Part shown: positions 43,401-47,435 of the stretch, piece after piece
Layout of the letters: the number at the start of each line of letters is the position of its first letter
Position numbering within the stretch: the first letter of the stretch is position 1
Source: Macrostomum hystrix
Lineage: Eukaryota > Platyhelminthes > Macrostomidae
Length of the DNA stretch: 64,000 nucleotides
Direction: 5' to 3'
NCBI GenBank assembly: GCA_950097015.1
Contig: CATNEN010000029.1
Coordinates: 3,553,501 to 3,617,500 of the forward strand
Position numbers and translations under genes: made by a program
The notes under the pieces: model-generated
Told to the model about the DNA's origin: nothing
What the model saw: the letters and a program-made list of their open reading frames with translations, nothing else
The model's database searches: none

Positions 43401-45228
43401 TATTCTTATATAACTTATAAATTATAATTCTTATAATATTCTTATAGCCTTTAACTTCGGACTTCTGACGGGAGGAGGAAAGTAATTTGTGTCCTTGACC
43501 TTTGCGTTACAATTCACTCAGCTGTGGTAGCAACTCTGACGGGTAATGCGACCTCCTCAGTCCATGGACTTAGCAGCTGTACACAGCACCGCTATATATT
43601 TGGCCCATCTGGGCTAGGTGTAAGCTCTGTCTAATAACATAATAAGCTTCTGCAATTCCAAACTCATTTTAATTAGCTACTTTCGAGTCTGCAGAACCTC
43701 TATCAGGTGCAAATTTTTTTTGTCGGAATCCATTGAAAGTTGCAAGACCCTATTGTCTCTCTATAGCAGGGGTCGGCAAACTTATTAGCTGGCGGGCCAA
43801 GGAGAGAATCTAAAAGACGACAGTGGGCCGCTTTGATTATAGAAATATGATATAAGGGCGAGATGAGACGCAGGAGAGATGAGACACGGGAGAGATGAGA
43901 CACGGGAGAGATGAGACACGGGAGAGATGAGACTTGGGAGAGATGAGACACGGGAGAGATGAGACACGGGAGAGATGAGACACGGGAGAGATGAGACACG
44001 GGAGAGATGAGACACGGGAGAGATGAGACACGGGAGAGATCAGACACGGGAGAGATGACACACAGGAGAGATGAGACACGGGAGAGATGAGACACGGGAG
44101 AGATGAGACACGGGAGAGATGAGACACGGGATAGATGAGACACGGGAGAGATGAGACACGGGATAGATGAGACACGGGAGAGATGAGACACGGGAGAGAT
44201 GATTCAGGGGAGAGATGAGACACGGGATAGATGAGACACGGGATAGATGAGACACGGGAGAGATGACACACAGGAGAGATGAGACAAGGGAGAGATGAGA
44301 CACGGGAGAGATGAGACACGGGAGAGATGAGACATGGGAGAGATGAGACACGGGCTAGATGAGACACGGGAGAGATGACACACAGGAGAGATGAGACACG
44401 GGAGAGATGACACACAGGAGAGATGAGACACGGGAGAGATGAGACACGGGATAGATGAGACACGGGAGAGATGAGACACGGGAGAGATCAGACACGGGAG
44501 AGATCAGACACGGGAGAGATGAGACAGGGGAGAGATGAGACACGGGAGAGATAAGACACGGGATAGATGAGACACGGGAGAGATGACACACAGGAGAGAT
44601 GAGACACGGGAGAGATGAGACACGGGAGAGATGAGACACGGGAGAGATGAGACACGGGAGAGATGAGACATGGGAGAGATGAGACACGGGCTAGATGAGA
44701 CACGGGAGAGATGACACACAGGAGAGATGAGACACGGGAGAGATGACACACAGGAGAGATGAGACACGGGAGAGATGAGACACGGGATAGATGAGACACG
44801 GGAGAGATGAAACACGGGAGAGATCAGACACGGGAGAGATCAGACACGGGAGAGATGAGACAGGGGAGAGATGAGACACGGGGTAGATGAGACACGGGAT
44901 AGATGAGACACGGGAGAGATGACACACAGGAGAGATGAGACACGGGAGAGATGAGACACGGGAGAGATGAGACACGGGAGAGATGAGACACGGGCTAGAT
45001 GAGACACGGGGGGATGAGACAGGATACTATAGGTGTTGGAAAGGGCAACGGGCCGGATTTGGGAGCTTCGAGGGCCGCATCTGGCCCGCGGGCCGGAGTT
45101 TGCCGACCCCTGCTCTATAGTATTCAGTTTTCGTACATAGACTTACAATACTTCGCCTGAGAAAGCTTCGTTGTAGTTGCCAACAGAAGCAGGCTGATGA
45201 GAACCGAAGTGATTAGCATTCGGATCAT
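86..45228 (-). CDS. Gene A: giant polycystin-1-like lectin/REJ receptor, 84 exons, 3' part beyond the left edge
   Basis: The gene starts at the ATG at 45228-45226 with a signal peptide and runs through 84 exons to 86, where an open splice donor (phase 1) leads out of the window. I read each junction for GT/AG and for phase; the exon lengths total 22,438 nt, which is 7,479 codons plus one base, and this agrees with the phase seen at the last donor. Domain order by residue: signal peptide 1-25, five C-type lectin domains (about 30, 1270, 2510, 3830 and 5070), many F5/8 pieces, kringle and fucolectin-type modules, a LamG-like domain near 4262-4480, fibrinogen-like 5494-5696, PKD/REJ 5745-7331, then the start of the GAIN region. 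The membrane half should lie left of position 1, by comparison with gene B. Family knowledge: PKD1-like proteins are surface receptors joined to a polycystin channel. The ligand is unknown. Exon borders are predictions without transcript support. Confidence 0.85.
1553..5705 (-). CDS. 4.15-kb exon with PKD repeats and the start of the REJ region, gene A (exon 79)
   Basis: One uninterrupted exon of 1,384 codons. PKD (Ig-like) repeats can be seen at about 2960-3150 (FSFNFGDDSPVENYTHPSLF ... GNYTVNLTVWNT), at about 2340-2560 (FVVTFGDRSAGRCFG ... GSYSASVFAFNHV) and, weaker, near 4130-4260. From about 2310 down the sequence turns into the REJ module (LNFTFNGTVLTPRDPEKRLV; LECTGIDGPSEVEYNERF; MTFTWVCLQLSENS). 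N-x-S/T sites are very frequent, as expected for an extracellular stalk. All other exons of the gene are below 0.65 kb, so this exon stands apart, as the large PKD exon of vertebrate PKD1 does. The donor GTAAGT follows 1553 in phase 2. Confidence 0.9.
5777..5920 (-). CDS. Small cysteine-rich (EGF/EB-like) module, gene A (exon 78)
   Basis: A 48-codon exon, ARNLSEDCTSDLNCVIVNRS then VCLAPDTMYRTRCNCTVGWY and GMCKPG, has six cysteines spaced like an EGF- or EB-type module. It is flanked by phase-1 introns and links the fibrinogen-like domain to the PKD/REJ ectodomain. Identical in reading to the gene B copy at 61634-61777. Confidence 0.7.
6023..6631 (-). CDS. Fibrinogen C-terminal-like domain, gene A (exon 77)
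   Basis: The exon encodes 203 residues with the fibrinogen-related domain plan: CQDNWIVIYKNFNASWSMNR, FEDYRRGFYDMESLLNSSSF, FWIGTEAMRTLSIFNKYRLR, then IDMWDKNGKF, DSMRLANHDLTQFSTFDNG, and the closing ISGGSGWWYKSSGCYDNKMTG. FSTFDN and CAISGGSGWWY match the conserved F-S-T-x-D-x-D and C-A ... G-W-W-Y blocks around the calcium and ligand pocket. The second conserved Asp of the calcium loop is Gly here. Length is close to the usual 210 to 220 residues. It sits between the lectin part and the PKD/REJ part. Confidence 0.88.
6839..7916 (-). CDS. Gene A exons 74-76: cysteine-containing linker and discoidin-like pieces
   Basis: Exons 7916-7402 (515 nt), 7245-7078 and 6989-6839 follow CTLD5. Exon 74 starts AKKMSRQCDNMLYNVYFD and ends TGFWSGDWVT, like the GFW exons of earlier cassettes; by content it looks like a fusion of the 267-nt, 123-nt and later units of a cassette. 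Exon 75 (ISFNQTFLFTALSASGAGIE) and exon 76 (NRLKVTTNPAGNPRAMKFDV, FGCPVN) read as diverged F5/8 strands. For exon 76 the acceptor before 6989 is used because the AG near 7015 would bring a stop. The frame is open and phases agree. The gene B version of exon 74 is frameshifted. Confidence 0.72.
8006..8583 (-). CDS. C-type lectin domain 5 (gene A exons 72-73)
   Basis: Exons 8583-8391 and 8244-8006 join in phase 2. Core motifs: ECPKNFYYYNGRCVHYYTDY, MVHIGVVKNATGAWVLEHNN, FDEPAAADTCAYSTLLTENW, TCTSAFVVCEVEA. DEPAAAD lies near the EPN position and TENW near the WND strand, the closest match to a calcium site among the five domains but still not canonical. This is the first domain for which part of gene B is visible (63922-64000). 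Confidence 0.87.
9180..17532 (-). CDS. Cassette IV of gene A: exons 62-71, with a LamG-like domain in place of the fucolectin module
   Basis: Exons in coding order: 17532-17308, 17211-16945, 16852-16730, 16628-16094, 16011-15890, 15569-15003, 14052-13826, 10334-9707, 9614-9400, 9315-9180. Exon 62 closes an F5/8 domain (GRYVILRRE ... AEVVVYTRN). Exons 63 and 64 (267 and 123 nt) match exons 23/24 and 41/42 in size and position. Then a LamG-like domain, a kringle-like exon, a clean F5/8 (13826-14052) and a 628-nt exon with the end of one F5/8 and a second one (YMIITFEIPQRVFAVV ... RLGFLGFPEG). The intron 13825-10335 (3,491 bp) carries the mariner, and intron 15002-14053 the 18-bp minisatellite. 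Confidence 0.77.
11528..12878 (+). mobile_element. Complete mariner (D,D34D) transposon
   Basis: The element is 1,351 bp and has perfect 26-bp terminal inverted repeats at 11528-11553 and 12853-12878, outer ends CGGGTGTGTCATAAG and CTTATGACACACCCG. The left flank is TA as expected of mariner; the right flank is AA, so the target duplication has lost one base match or the right TA has mutated. The element contains one uninterrupted transposase gene and lies in the 3.5-kb intron 68 of gene A, opposite in direction to the gene. Perfect ends and an intact gene point to a young insertion. Confidence 0.93.
11746..12807 (+). CDS. Mariner transposase
   Basis: 353 residues from the first ATG at 11746, close to the usual 345. 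Order of parts: N-terminal helix-turn-helix (FIRFKLGKSALEVEEDL ... RRTIYRWFQNF), the GRP-like linker (DAARSGRPCST), second helix-turn-helix, the family motif WVPHDLT, then the catalytic triad: VVEDETWLH, QMDNARPHT and YSPDFNLCDRFLF. Thirty-four residues separate the second and third Asp, so it is a D,D34D mariner. All three Asp are present, and no stop or frameshift is seen, so activity is possible. A TTG-initiated extension to 11725 adds seven residues without homology and is not used. Acts in the nucleus on its own terminal repeats. Confidence 0.95.
   Translation: MNHDKTHIQFYAFIRFKLGKSALEVEEDLRNTLPDNCPTRRTIYRWFQNFTDPGFELGDAARSGRPCSTRTIENIEVISDLVKEDPRQSVRELADCLEIDFKTVHRILTEDLHLRNVCSVWVPHDLTADQRQARVNCANQIRKVFSSRGLDDILNCLVVEDETWLHLDGKSSKADNCCWLGAGDSRLTVTRRSISDKKTMLLVAFTPNKRVSICTTPPNTKVDGQYFIDFVRHTGNLWRTLRSNPIHLNEVLWQMDNARPHTCQAVSDFLAGRRVNLLWQSPYSPDFNLCDRFLFKWLKADFSQRSFANHDEVKEAALHWFRQLEEKHLQAEVEKLYEHCQRGIDIGGHYVVD
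13826..14052 (-). CDS. F5/8 type C piece (gene A exon 68)
   Basis: The exon encodes a textbook central part of a discoidin domain: LGSWRAASTDLDEWLQLSFS, then RVRAESVTIGS, and QRYVLEYSDDSLYWYRY. Compare W-x-P ... W-L-Q-V-D-L ... V-T-x-I-x-T-Q-G ... Y-x-V-x-Y-S-x-D-G-x-x-W. The domain is completed by the first part of exon 69 (ending KLEVFGCV) across the 3.5-kb intron that holds the mariner. Confidence 0.85.
14197..14556. repeat. 18-bp minisatellite (TATCTAAGATGCTGTACG), about 20 copies
   Basis: Tandem units of 18 bp with few variants (one GAACG and one TAAAT near the left end, CTCGT at the right). It lies inside intron 67 of gene A (15002-14053). Because the unit is divisible by three, the array happens to be open and would translate as repeated LYVSKM; there is no sign of a gene. 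Near-identity of the units suggests recent expansion. Confidence 0.95.
15003..15569 (-). CDS. Kringle-like cysteine-rich exon (gene A exon 67)
   Basis: A 567-nt exon with about 14 cysteines. The second half reads WTIQNGGGVCPKWTQRID, then NNYCRMPTSTYQNNCPSSG and YNHCNYYFCDE, which follows a kringle plan (G-x-x-C-x-x-W ... Y-C-R-x-P ... C-x-x-x-x-C). The first half (RCPGYFERRLNIFPGRAS, TDCYALVNG, WICCDATFSN) is a separate cysteine-rich piece that I cannot name. In position it equals the kringles of the other cassettes. Confidence 0.6.
15890..16628 (-). CDS. LamG/concanavalin-like domain (gene A exons 65-66)
   Basis: Exons 16628-16094 and 16011-15890 encode about 219 residues of a jelly-roll fold. 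Typical motifs are YRVGFWPLVQETQAND, GPTFRTNGALFLLGNSNSTL, EYTVCFYSYFNASY, YFWHYFCLAVTRSPAQLVV and GNGSYGFLFCLQAFSLSFD. These fit the LamG/pentraxin-like family that detects carbohydrates or matrix proteins. It replaces the fucolectin-type module found at this point in cassettes I to III. The family is clear; the exact subfamily is not. Confidence 0.75.
17632..18405 (-). CDS. C-type lectin domain 4 fused to an F5/8 start (gene A exons 60-61)
   Basis: Exon 18405-18195 opens with DCPFGFFRHKDSCYWVPYG and ends in phase 2. Only the acceptor before 18104 keeps the frame; an AG at 18151 would shift it. Exon 18104-17632 continues with GLHKFVHIDGQYNRTTGQW, QWWDGSLVDWKFW, KECLMMDLDMGGTWRNIKC and YQFICEV. 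TWRNIKC resembles the WND strand, but the EPN position reads HSSPGKE. The same exon runs on into a discoidin first half (SYDLRS-like YYDLRSGYSATAAN, then YDWWRVDMLSVQYVTEVWIY), so CTLD and F5/8 are fused without an intron here. Confidence 0.86.
18406..19076. other. Intron 59 of gene A
   Basis: 671 bp between cassette III and CTLD4. No coding potential and no repeat ends found. Of the other introns longer than 300 bp, 9179-8584, 15889-15570, 21854-21288, 23891-23210, 25310-24922, 28526-28113, 33288-32542, 34341-33762, 34857-34551, 35632-35030, 36271-35769 and 37653-36781 also show nothing recognisable. Confidence 0.5.
19077..26222 (-). CDS. Cassette III of gene A: exons 41-59
   Basis: Exons in coding order: 26222-25947, 25838-25716, 25639-25505, 25382-25311, 24921-24697, 24401-24165, 24058-23892, 23209-22799, 22704-22552, 22322-22181, 22091-21855, 21287-20994, 20756-20623, 20558-20468, 20381-20196, 20086-19899, 19816-19672, 19570-19377, 19209-19077. 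Phases agree throughout. The first eight exons repeat the plan of cassettes I and II (276, 123, kringle, 225, 237, 167 and 411 nt). A second, clear kringle (exon 52) is inserted before the F5/8 exons. Exon 55 opens an F5/8 domain with the consensus-like GNPIGMEDGIIEL, and exon 56 continues with TILGFVIQGSS and SFKIFYGDD. The cassette closes with KFEILGYPD and FLFRGCMIKD, leading into CTLD4. Confidence 0.75.
20994..21287 (-). CDS. Kringle domain (gene A exon 52)
   Basis: This is the clearest kringle of the gene: GYFGRQNVTSSGYTCQNW, NYCRNCDATNRFWCYTTN, then PSVTLDTCQIFAC. Spacing follows the kringle plan G-Y-x-G-x-x-N-x-T-x-S-G-x-x-C-Q-x-W, N-Y-C-R-N-x-D, W-C-Y-T-T, C-x-I-x-x-C, with six cysteines in order. 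Kringles in receptors serve as protein-binding modules. One exon encodes the whole domain, flanked by phase-1 introns, which suits exon shuffling. Confidence 0.9.
24165..24921 (-). CDS. Fucolectin-type F5/8 domain III (gene A exons 45-46)
   Basis: Exons 24921-24697 and 24401-24165 encode HYYHPNTGLLQGHNA, FHFVLVDLKLLHTIAGVDF and, after the intron, PVCDTLEIP with FTCSRVMLGRYLVLTKP and VDQIFVFAEE. Layout, intron position and phase match modules I and II. The opening HYYHPNTG is near-identical in type to QYYHPPAG of module II. Confidence 0.68.
25311..25639 (-). CDS. Kringle-like module III (gene A exons 43-44)
   Basis: Exons 25639-25505 and 25382-25311 encode VPCVFSRGDSDFFLHD, then NVTRDGIACAAWTSG and, after the intron, YTSELPLCNKVTGGTG with the terminal ICTSSSC. 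The N-V-T-x-x-G-x-x-C-x-x-W core is the kringle signature. The reading frame of the small second exon was set by splice phase; the other open frame there is not conserved with the other kringles. Confidence 0.62.
26329..26840 (-). CDS. C-type lectin domain 3 (gene A exons 39-40)
   Basis: The domain begins inside exon 39 (26930-26626) at NECPDGFTPHFDVCVRI and continues in exon 40 (26540-26329), joined in phase 2. HCSQTYRWGGKRGTLFMP, HIGVRRNSSTGNWEWFDGD and LYFVCEV are the recognisable core strands. The cysteine that normally pairs in the long loop is missing from the stretch after the FDGD motif, and no EPN/QPD or WND motif is seen, so sugar binding through calcium is unlikely. Exon 39 also carries the last discoidin strands of cassette II. 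Confidence 0.84.
26841..33761 (-). CDS. Cassette II of gene A: exons 23-38 and the first part of exon 39
   Basis: Exons in coding order: 33761-33495, 33411-33289, 32541-32227, 32129-31908, 31824-31579, 31502-31333, 31235-30890, 30781-30702, 30582-30433, 30348-30204, 29192-28959, 28878-28742, 28614-28527, 28112-27751, 27451-27301, 27229-27030 and 26930-26841. All junction phases agree. The order and exon sizes follow cassette I: a unit of 267 nt, the 123-nt GCLEPLLYPEQGVLG exon, kringle, fucolectin-type F5/8, a 170-nt plus 346-nt beta-sandwich, the LGFWSPP exon, then F5/8 halves ending in RYVGVASY ... EIEVYGYPLG and in KFDFLGFPND. Exon 33 carries a typical first half of F5/8 (PYIAIDLVFPRYIDKVYVW). 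The intron between exons 32 and 33 holds a broken SAP-domain fragment. Confidence 0.74.
29456..29899 (+). pseudogene. Frameshifted SAP-domain fragment, possibly retroelement gag
   Basis: The plus strand encodes TARELRRLLDQQGLSKAGK (29588-29644) and, after a one-base change of frame, KAILLERLRLARRYD (29644-29688); together these form a SAP motif, a DNA-binding helix pair. A third frame then shows a charged helical stretch (EEQRAAQWGREAASDVQTKI). SAP domains occur in nuclear proteins and in some retroelement gag proteins. The GC-rich block around it (about 29385-30080) differs from the AT-rich surroundings and lies in intron 32 of gene A in the opposite direction, so an old insertion is likely. 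No ends or target repeats were found. Confidence 0.45.
31579..32129 (-). CDS. Fucolectin-type F5/8 domain II (gene A exons 26-27)
   Basis: Exons 32129-31908 and 31824-31579 encode GQYYHPPAGN, then NNWWLLLDLKLQYRFYLMRV and, after the intron, the cysteine pair DTCYNW and FITCN with ARYLVLVSP ... INYINVMG. The N-W-W-x-x-x-D-L strand and the closing RYLVL strand match the eel fucolectin/tachylectin-4 branch of F5/8 domains. The intron sits at the same place and phase as in modules I and III. Confidence 0.68.
32227..32541 (-). CDS. Kringle-like module II (gene A exon 25)
   Basis: One 315-nt exon encodes a cysteine-rich module with the kringle-like opening SVTEQGYACANWATYL (compare GxxCQxW in kringles), and a second half with GPCLTDTTGRYSTCYDQGG and DCFDLQKAYC. 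It is longer than a classical 80-residue kringle and its cysteine spacing is unusual in the middle, so it may be a kringle with an insert. It precedes the fucolectin-type module, as in cassettes I and III. Confidence 0.5.
34342..35029 (-). CDS. C-type lectin domain 2 (gene A exons 21-22)
   Basis: Exons 35029-34858 and 34550-34342 join in phase 2. The N half reads EECPSGWRPLYNICLRI ... LQYCQSRYW, the C half FHVGAYRNASTGRWFWLDGD ... GQPQSSPCAYLS ... DCTESLFPLCQ. The layout is that of a canonical C-type lectin fold with the WIGL-like FHVGA and four cysteines. GQPQSS lies where Ca-type lectins have EPN or QPD; the WND strand reads LYKSD, so the calcium site is at best partial. The domain opens cassette II. 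Confidence 0.87.
35633..42726 (-). CDS. Cassette I of gene A after CTLD1: discoidin (F5/8), kringle and beta-sandwich exons 3-20
   Basis: Exons, in coding order: 42726-42563, 42486-42366, 42245-42117, 41257-41141, 41062-40997, 40836-40600, 40528-40295, 40212-40043, 39914-39542, 39393-39329, 39248-38945, 38846-38601, 38484-38324, 38245-38158, 38009-37654, 36780-36627, 36486-36272, 35768-35633. Phases match at every junction. Exon 5 (IPLLFGIPGKLNVSFSAS) resembles the opening strands of an F5/8 type C domain. Exons 12-13 (GFWQPSFF ... QDWHQVSFSS ... LYGKLANG) and 14-16 (ARYLTVRKD ... IEVYG) read as F5/8 halves, and exons 17-20 as further diverged discoidin pieces ending in LGYPTA and RGIEIN. Exons 10-11 form a beta-sandwich I cannot name. 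F5/8 domains usually bind glycans or phospholipids; which modules still bind is unknown. Confidence 0.75.
40295..40836 (-). CDS. Fucolectin-type F5/8 domain I (gene A exons 8-9)
   Basis: Exons 40836-40600 and 40528-40295 read as one jelly-roll of the eel fucolectin/tachylectin-4 type. The first half carries the strand YYLLIDLKTLTIISLIV, as in the W-W-x-V-D-L motif of the family. The second half has the paired cysteines FHCHP and SCG and the closing strands GRYIVLTRR ... LKIYG. The fucose-binding His and Arg residues of eel agglutinin cannot be confirmed by eye. The same two-exon module recurs at 31579-32129 and 24165-24921 with similar exon lengths. Confidence 0.65.
40997..41257 (-). CDS. Kringle-like module I (gene A exons 6-7)
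   Basis: Two small exons (41257-41141 and 41062-40997) encode a cysteine-rich unit with the motifs VCKWYREYYG, DGCIRSSAWP and ITCEVPDC. Position in the cassette, between the exon-5 discoidin start and the fucolectin-type exons, is the same as that of the clearer kringles in cassettes II and III, which is the main reason for the call. By sequence alone it is a weak kringle. Confidence 0.5.
41621..41638. repeat. Left target-site duplication of the SINE
   Basis: TAAGTCAAAGTACACAGG, identical to 41977-41994. The length suits target-primed insertion by a LINE machinery. Confidence 0.9.
41639..41976 (+). mobile_element. tRNA-derived SINE
   Basis: 338 bp between two perfect 18-bp direct repeats. 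The 5' part resembles a Leu/Ser-type tRNA: an A box in GAGCGGTCTAATGCG and a B box in GAGCTCGATTCC, about 35 bp apart, the arrangement needed for RNA polymerase III. The body after about 41710 is unrelated to tRNA, and the 3' end is short and AT-rich without a long poly(A). No open frame. Sits in intron 5 of gene A, antisense to the gene. Confidence 0.88.
41977..41994. repeat. Right target-site duplication of the SINE
   Basis: Exact copy of 41621-41638 directly after the SINE 3' end. Confidence 0.9.
42837..43226 (-). CDS. C-type lectin domain 1 (gene A exon 2)
   Basis: A single exon of 130 codons forms a complete C-type lectin fold. It opens with CPAPWMQHFDRCIRLF, has the WIGL-like core WNLWVGVSRN near the middle, and closes with the paired cysteines of LDCASYN and LQSC...FFLCQ. 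The loop where calcium-dependent lectins carry EPN or QPD reads PVPDD, and the WND strand is replaced by RLYLQ, so a standard calcium and sugar site is not evident. It is the most N-terminal module of the mature protein. Unlike CTLD2 to CTLD5 it is not split by an intron in the middle of the fold. Confidence 0.88.
43767..45112. mobile_element. hAT-like non-autonomous element (MITE) carrying a minisatellite
   Basis: Ends are perfect 16-bp inverted repeats, CAGGGGTCGGCAAACT at 43767-43782 and its complement at 45097-45112, the end type of hAT (Charlie/Tip100-like) elements. They are flanked by a perfect 8-bp direct repeat CTCTATAG at 43759-43766 and 45113-45120, the target length of hAT. GGCGGGCCAA and GGCCCGCGGGCCGG lie just inside. 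The two unique arms are about 92 bp each and the rest is a 16-bp tandem repeat. There is no transposase. Located in intron 1 of gene A. Confidence 0.92.
43859..45020. repeat. 16-bp minisatellite (GAGACACGGGAGAGAT), about 72 units, inside the hAT-like element
   Basis: Units differ at a few positions (GACACACAGGAGAGAT, CGGGCTAGAT, CGGGATAGAT, GATCAGACAC). The variants recur in order, giving a longer period: the CTAGAT variant falls at 44355, 44691 and 44995, 336 bp (21 units) and 304 bp (19 units) apart. So the array grew by copying blocks of about 20 units. Long open frames on the minus strand (SHLSRVSSLPCLISPV repeated) are a by-product. Confidence 0.95.
45147..45228 (-). CDS. Gene A exon 1: start codon and signal peptide
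   Basis: The sequence begins MIRMLITSVLISLLLLATTT and continues KLSQAKY, a classic secretory signal with a hydrophobic core and a likely cleavage site near the end of the exon. An upstream ATG at 45239 meets a stop after four codons, so the start at 45228 is preferred. The donor is a consensus GTAAGT (gt at 45146) in phase 1. It joins the acceptor before 43226 to give F-C-P-A-P-W, the usual first cysteine region of a C-type lectin domain. Intron 1 (45146-43227) contains the hAT-like element with its minisatellite. Confidence 0.88.
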
Positions 45229-45282
45229 GTTGAAGACATGAGTTTTTGCACTGCGCAGGGCCAGTTTGATGCAATCCTACGA

Positions 45283-45290
45283 TTTAAATA
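45283..45290 (-). promoter_or_regulatory. TATA-like box of gene A
   Basis: On the minus strand the octamer TATTTAAA lies 55 to 62 bp upstream of the gene A start codon, with no competing open frame between. An initiator-like TCAAACT follows at about 45263-45269. Spacing to the initiator is slightly short, so the transcription start is uncertain. Confidence 0.4.
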
Positions 45291-47357
45291 TGCGCCCAAC
45301 TGGGCTTTGAAGATCTGCGACTAGCCTGGACTAGCCTGGATCGCTCCGGAATGTGTTTGCGTAAATAAATAGAATGAACGTACGCAGCGATGGCTGTTGC
45401 TATGGTTAAACAAAATTGTCGATTGCATGGCTCCTAACCCCCCGGTTCTAATCAACATGTTAGTGATAGACCGTTTGTGTGCGCTTTAGTTGTTTTATTA
45501 TTGGCTCATAATAGCTAAAAGCAATCCTCACAAGTGGGGTCTGCTGGCTTTAGTCTGAGCACTTTGATGCCGGCTTGCTTGGTCTGCAAAATACTCAACC
45601 AGCTTTGGCCAGCGCTGCTGCCTGCTTCTTGCTCTCTCTCTCTCTCTCTCTATTCTCATTTTACGTATATTTTTTGTCCCCATCGGTGGCTCATTGCTAA
45701 AGAGCAAAGACTTGCAGCAGCTTCACGAACCCGCAGAAATTTCAATATTTACGATACAGTAAAACTTTGAGTGTAATTTGTCTAATTGGCTTTTTAAACT
45801 CAGTTTGAATTTAAAGCTTTTATTAATCACTGTCAATATTCCCAAAAATTGACTGCGTTCCCTGCCCTATGTGTGAAGGAGGTGAGGTGGGTATGCGTGC
45901 GGCTCCCAAAATAGCAAACCCGGTTGACAGCTAAATCGATGATTCAAATCTAAAAAATTGACTTGCCAGTTCTTAAACCTCGAGATAAACTTTCATTTGA
46001 AAATGCACATTTCCCAAACTATCACATAGTCGATGACGCTGTATTTACTACAAGTATGTACAATTTTCTGGCGTATTTTACAGAAAATAACATATTTTTT
46101 ACGTCCGTAGGCTGTCGTAGCTTGATTTAACAAAGAGCTGCAATCCTGATGGCTCTACAATCGTTAATTAGTACAGGTGTCTCTACAAATGTGTCAATAT
46201 TTAGAATTATGAGTGATTTACACTGAATTCCCCATTACTTTTAGTTCACCCAACTTCACCCAGCTGAGAAATTTGTAACTAAGGGGTCTCTACTTTTTGA
46301 GCACAATGAAAGTAAGGCGAACTCAATTGGTGTTAGTATCGTGTTTACTCAATACATTACTATTAGTTTATTTCGCAAATGAAACTTTAAATTAAAACAC
46401 ACACGTGACAGCGAATCACTTGAGTATCATAAAAGAAGGTAAAATTTGAAGCTATAGCTTGCTAGCTAATTAAGTAGAAGATAATACATAGAGTTTAGGG
46501 ATGTATTTATTTAAGCCCCGAGGGCCGAAGGGGCAAAAACCTCGTACTTGTAAGGTTAATAAAGTTTGCGTTTGCAGTAGGCCCGTTAGGTTGGGATACA
46601 CGATAAGCTTAAAACTTTGGTGAAGGAGCATAGAGAGGAAAACACGGAACCTGTTATTTAAAGTACAAGAAAATATGTGCGAGTTTTCTCTCTAATCTGC
46701 TTAGTTAAAGCACAAAATCTGCGCCGCTTGATGCTATAGTAAGAAAGTTGTTTTATCTTGAAAAAGGCAAACTTTTCTCGAGCTTGACAAACAAGTGAAG
46801 CAAACAAAATTAACCGATTAAGGGTTCTTAGAGGCAATTAAGAAATTTGCAAAGAAGGTTCGAACTAAAAAGAAAATAATCAGTATTGTGCGTCAAAGAA
46901 GGATTCAAATCGTGGCATGCATATTTGTTAGCAAACGTTTCTCGAATTTCGCGTCATTTATGTCATAAAAAATTAGAGAGCTGATTTCGACCTCAAGATA
47001 CTCGTACTATACGGATGCAATAGATTTAGACTGAGGAACTTAATGAGTGAAAAGTTATTGTCAAGCACAAGAAACATCCGCATTGGTTGGTGTGGCCTTT
47101 AGCTGAATCCTAATGCAACACTCGTTCGTTTCGCAAACTTAGCATATGGGACAAAGTGAGACCTATCGTTTCAAACGTCATTATTAAGAAATTTCATGAA
47201 AAACTAAACTTGACGGTTTAACGAACTTCTTTAACTACAAACTAGTTTTTTTCTAAGTAGGTTGGCGATTATTAGCTTTTGTGATGCCTGAAGCAAAGTT
47301 TTTCTTCTTCTTCATCAACCCATGAATCCAAAAGTTAACTCTAACGAAGCATAGATA
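45291..47357. other. Intergenic region between gene B and gene A
   Basis: About 2.1 kb, AT-rich, with stop codons in all frames and no protein I recognise. It holds a short (TC)n run at 45631-45652 and the presumed upstream region of gene A. Nothing resembling an RNA gene or a transposon end was found. Confidence 0.6.
45631..45652. repeat. (CT)n microsatellite
   Basis: About eleven CT units in the gap upstream of gene A. A similar shorter tract lies near 29431-29442. Confidence 0.8.
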
Positions 47358-47363
47358 TTTAAT
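47358..47363 (-). promoter_or_regulatory. Possible poly(A) signal of gene B
   Basis: ATTAAA on the minus strand, 73 to 78 bases after the proposed stop of gene B. A stronger AATAAA on the same strand appears only near 46507. Either could end the transcript. Confidence 0.3.
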
Positions 47364-47435
47364 GACATAAAAAAGTCTAAAATGTATTCGATTACAATCA
47401 TTCGCCATGGAACAAGCAGCGGCACTGTGTTATTC

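Noticed and set aside
43703-44975. Several open frames of repeated SHLSRVSSLPCLISPV on the minus strand
   Set aside because: They are the 16-bp minisatellite read through; three units make 48 nt, so every frame repeats and stays open.
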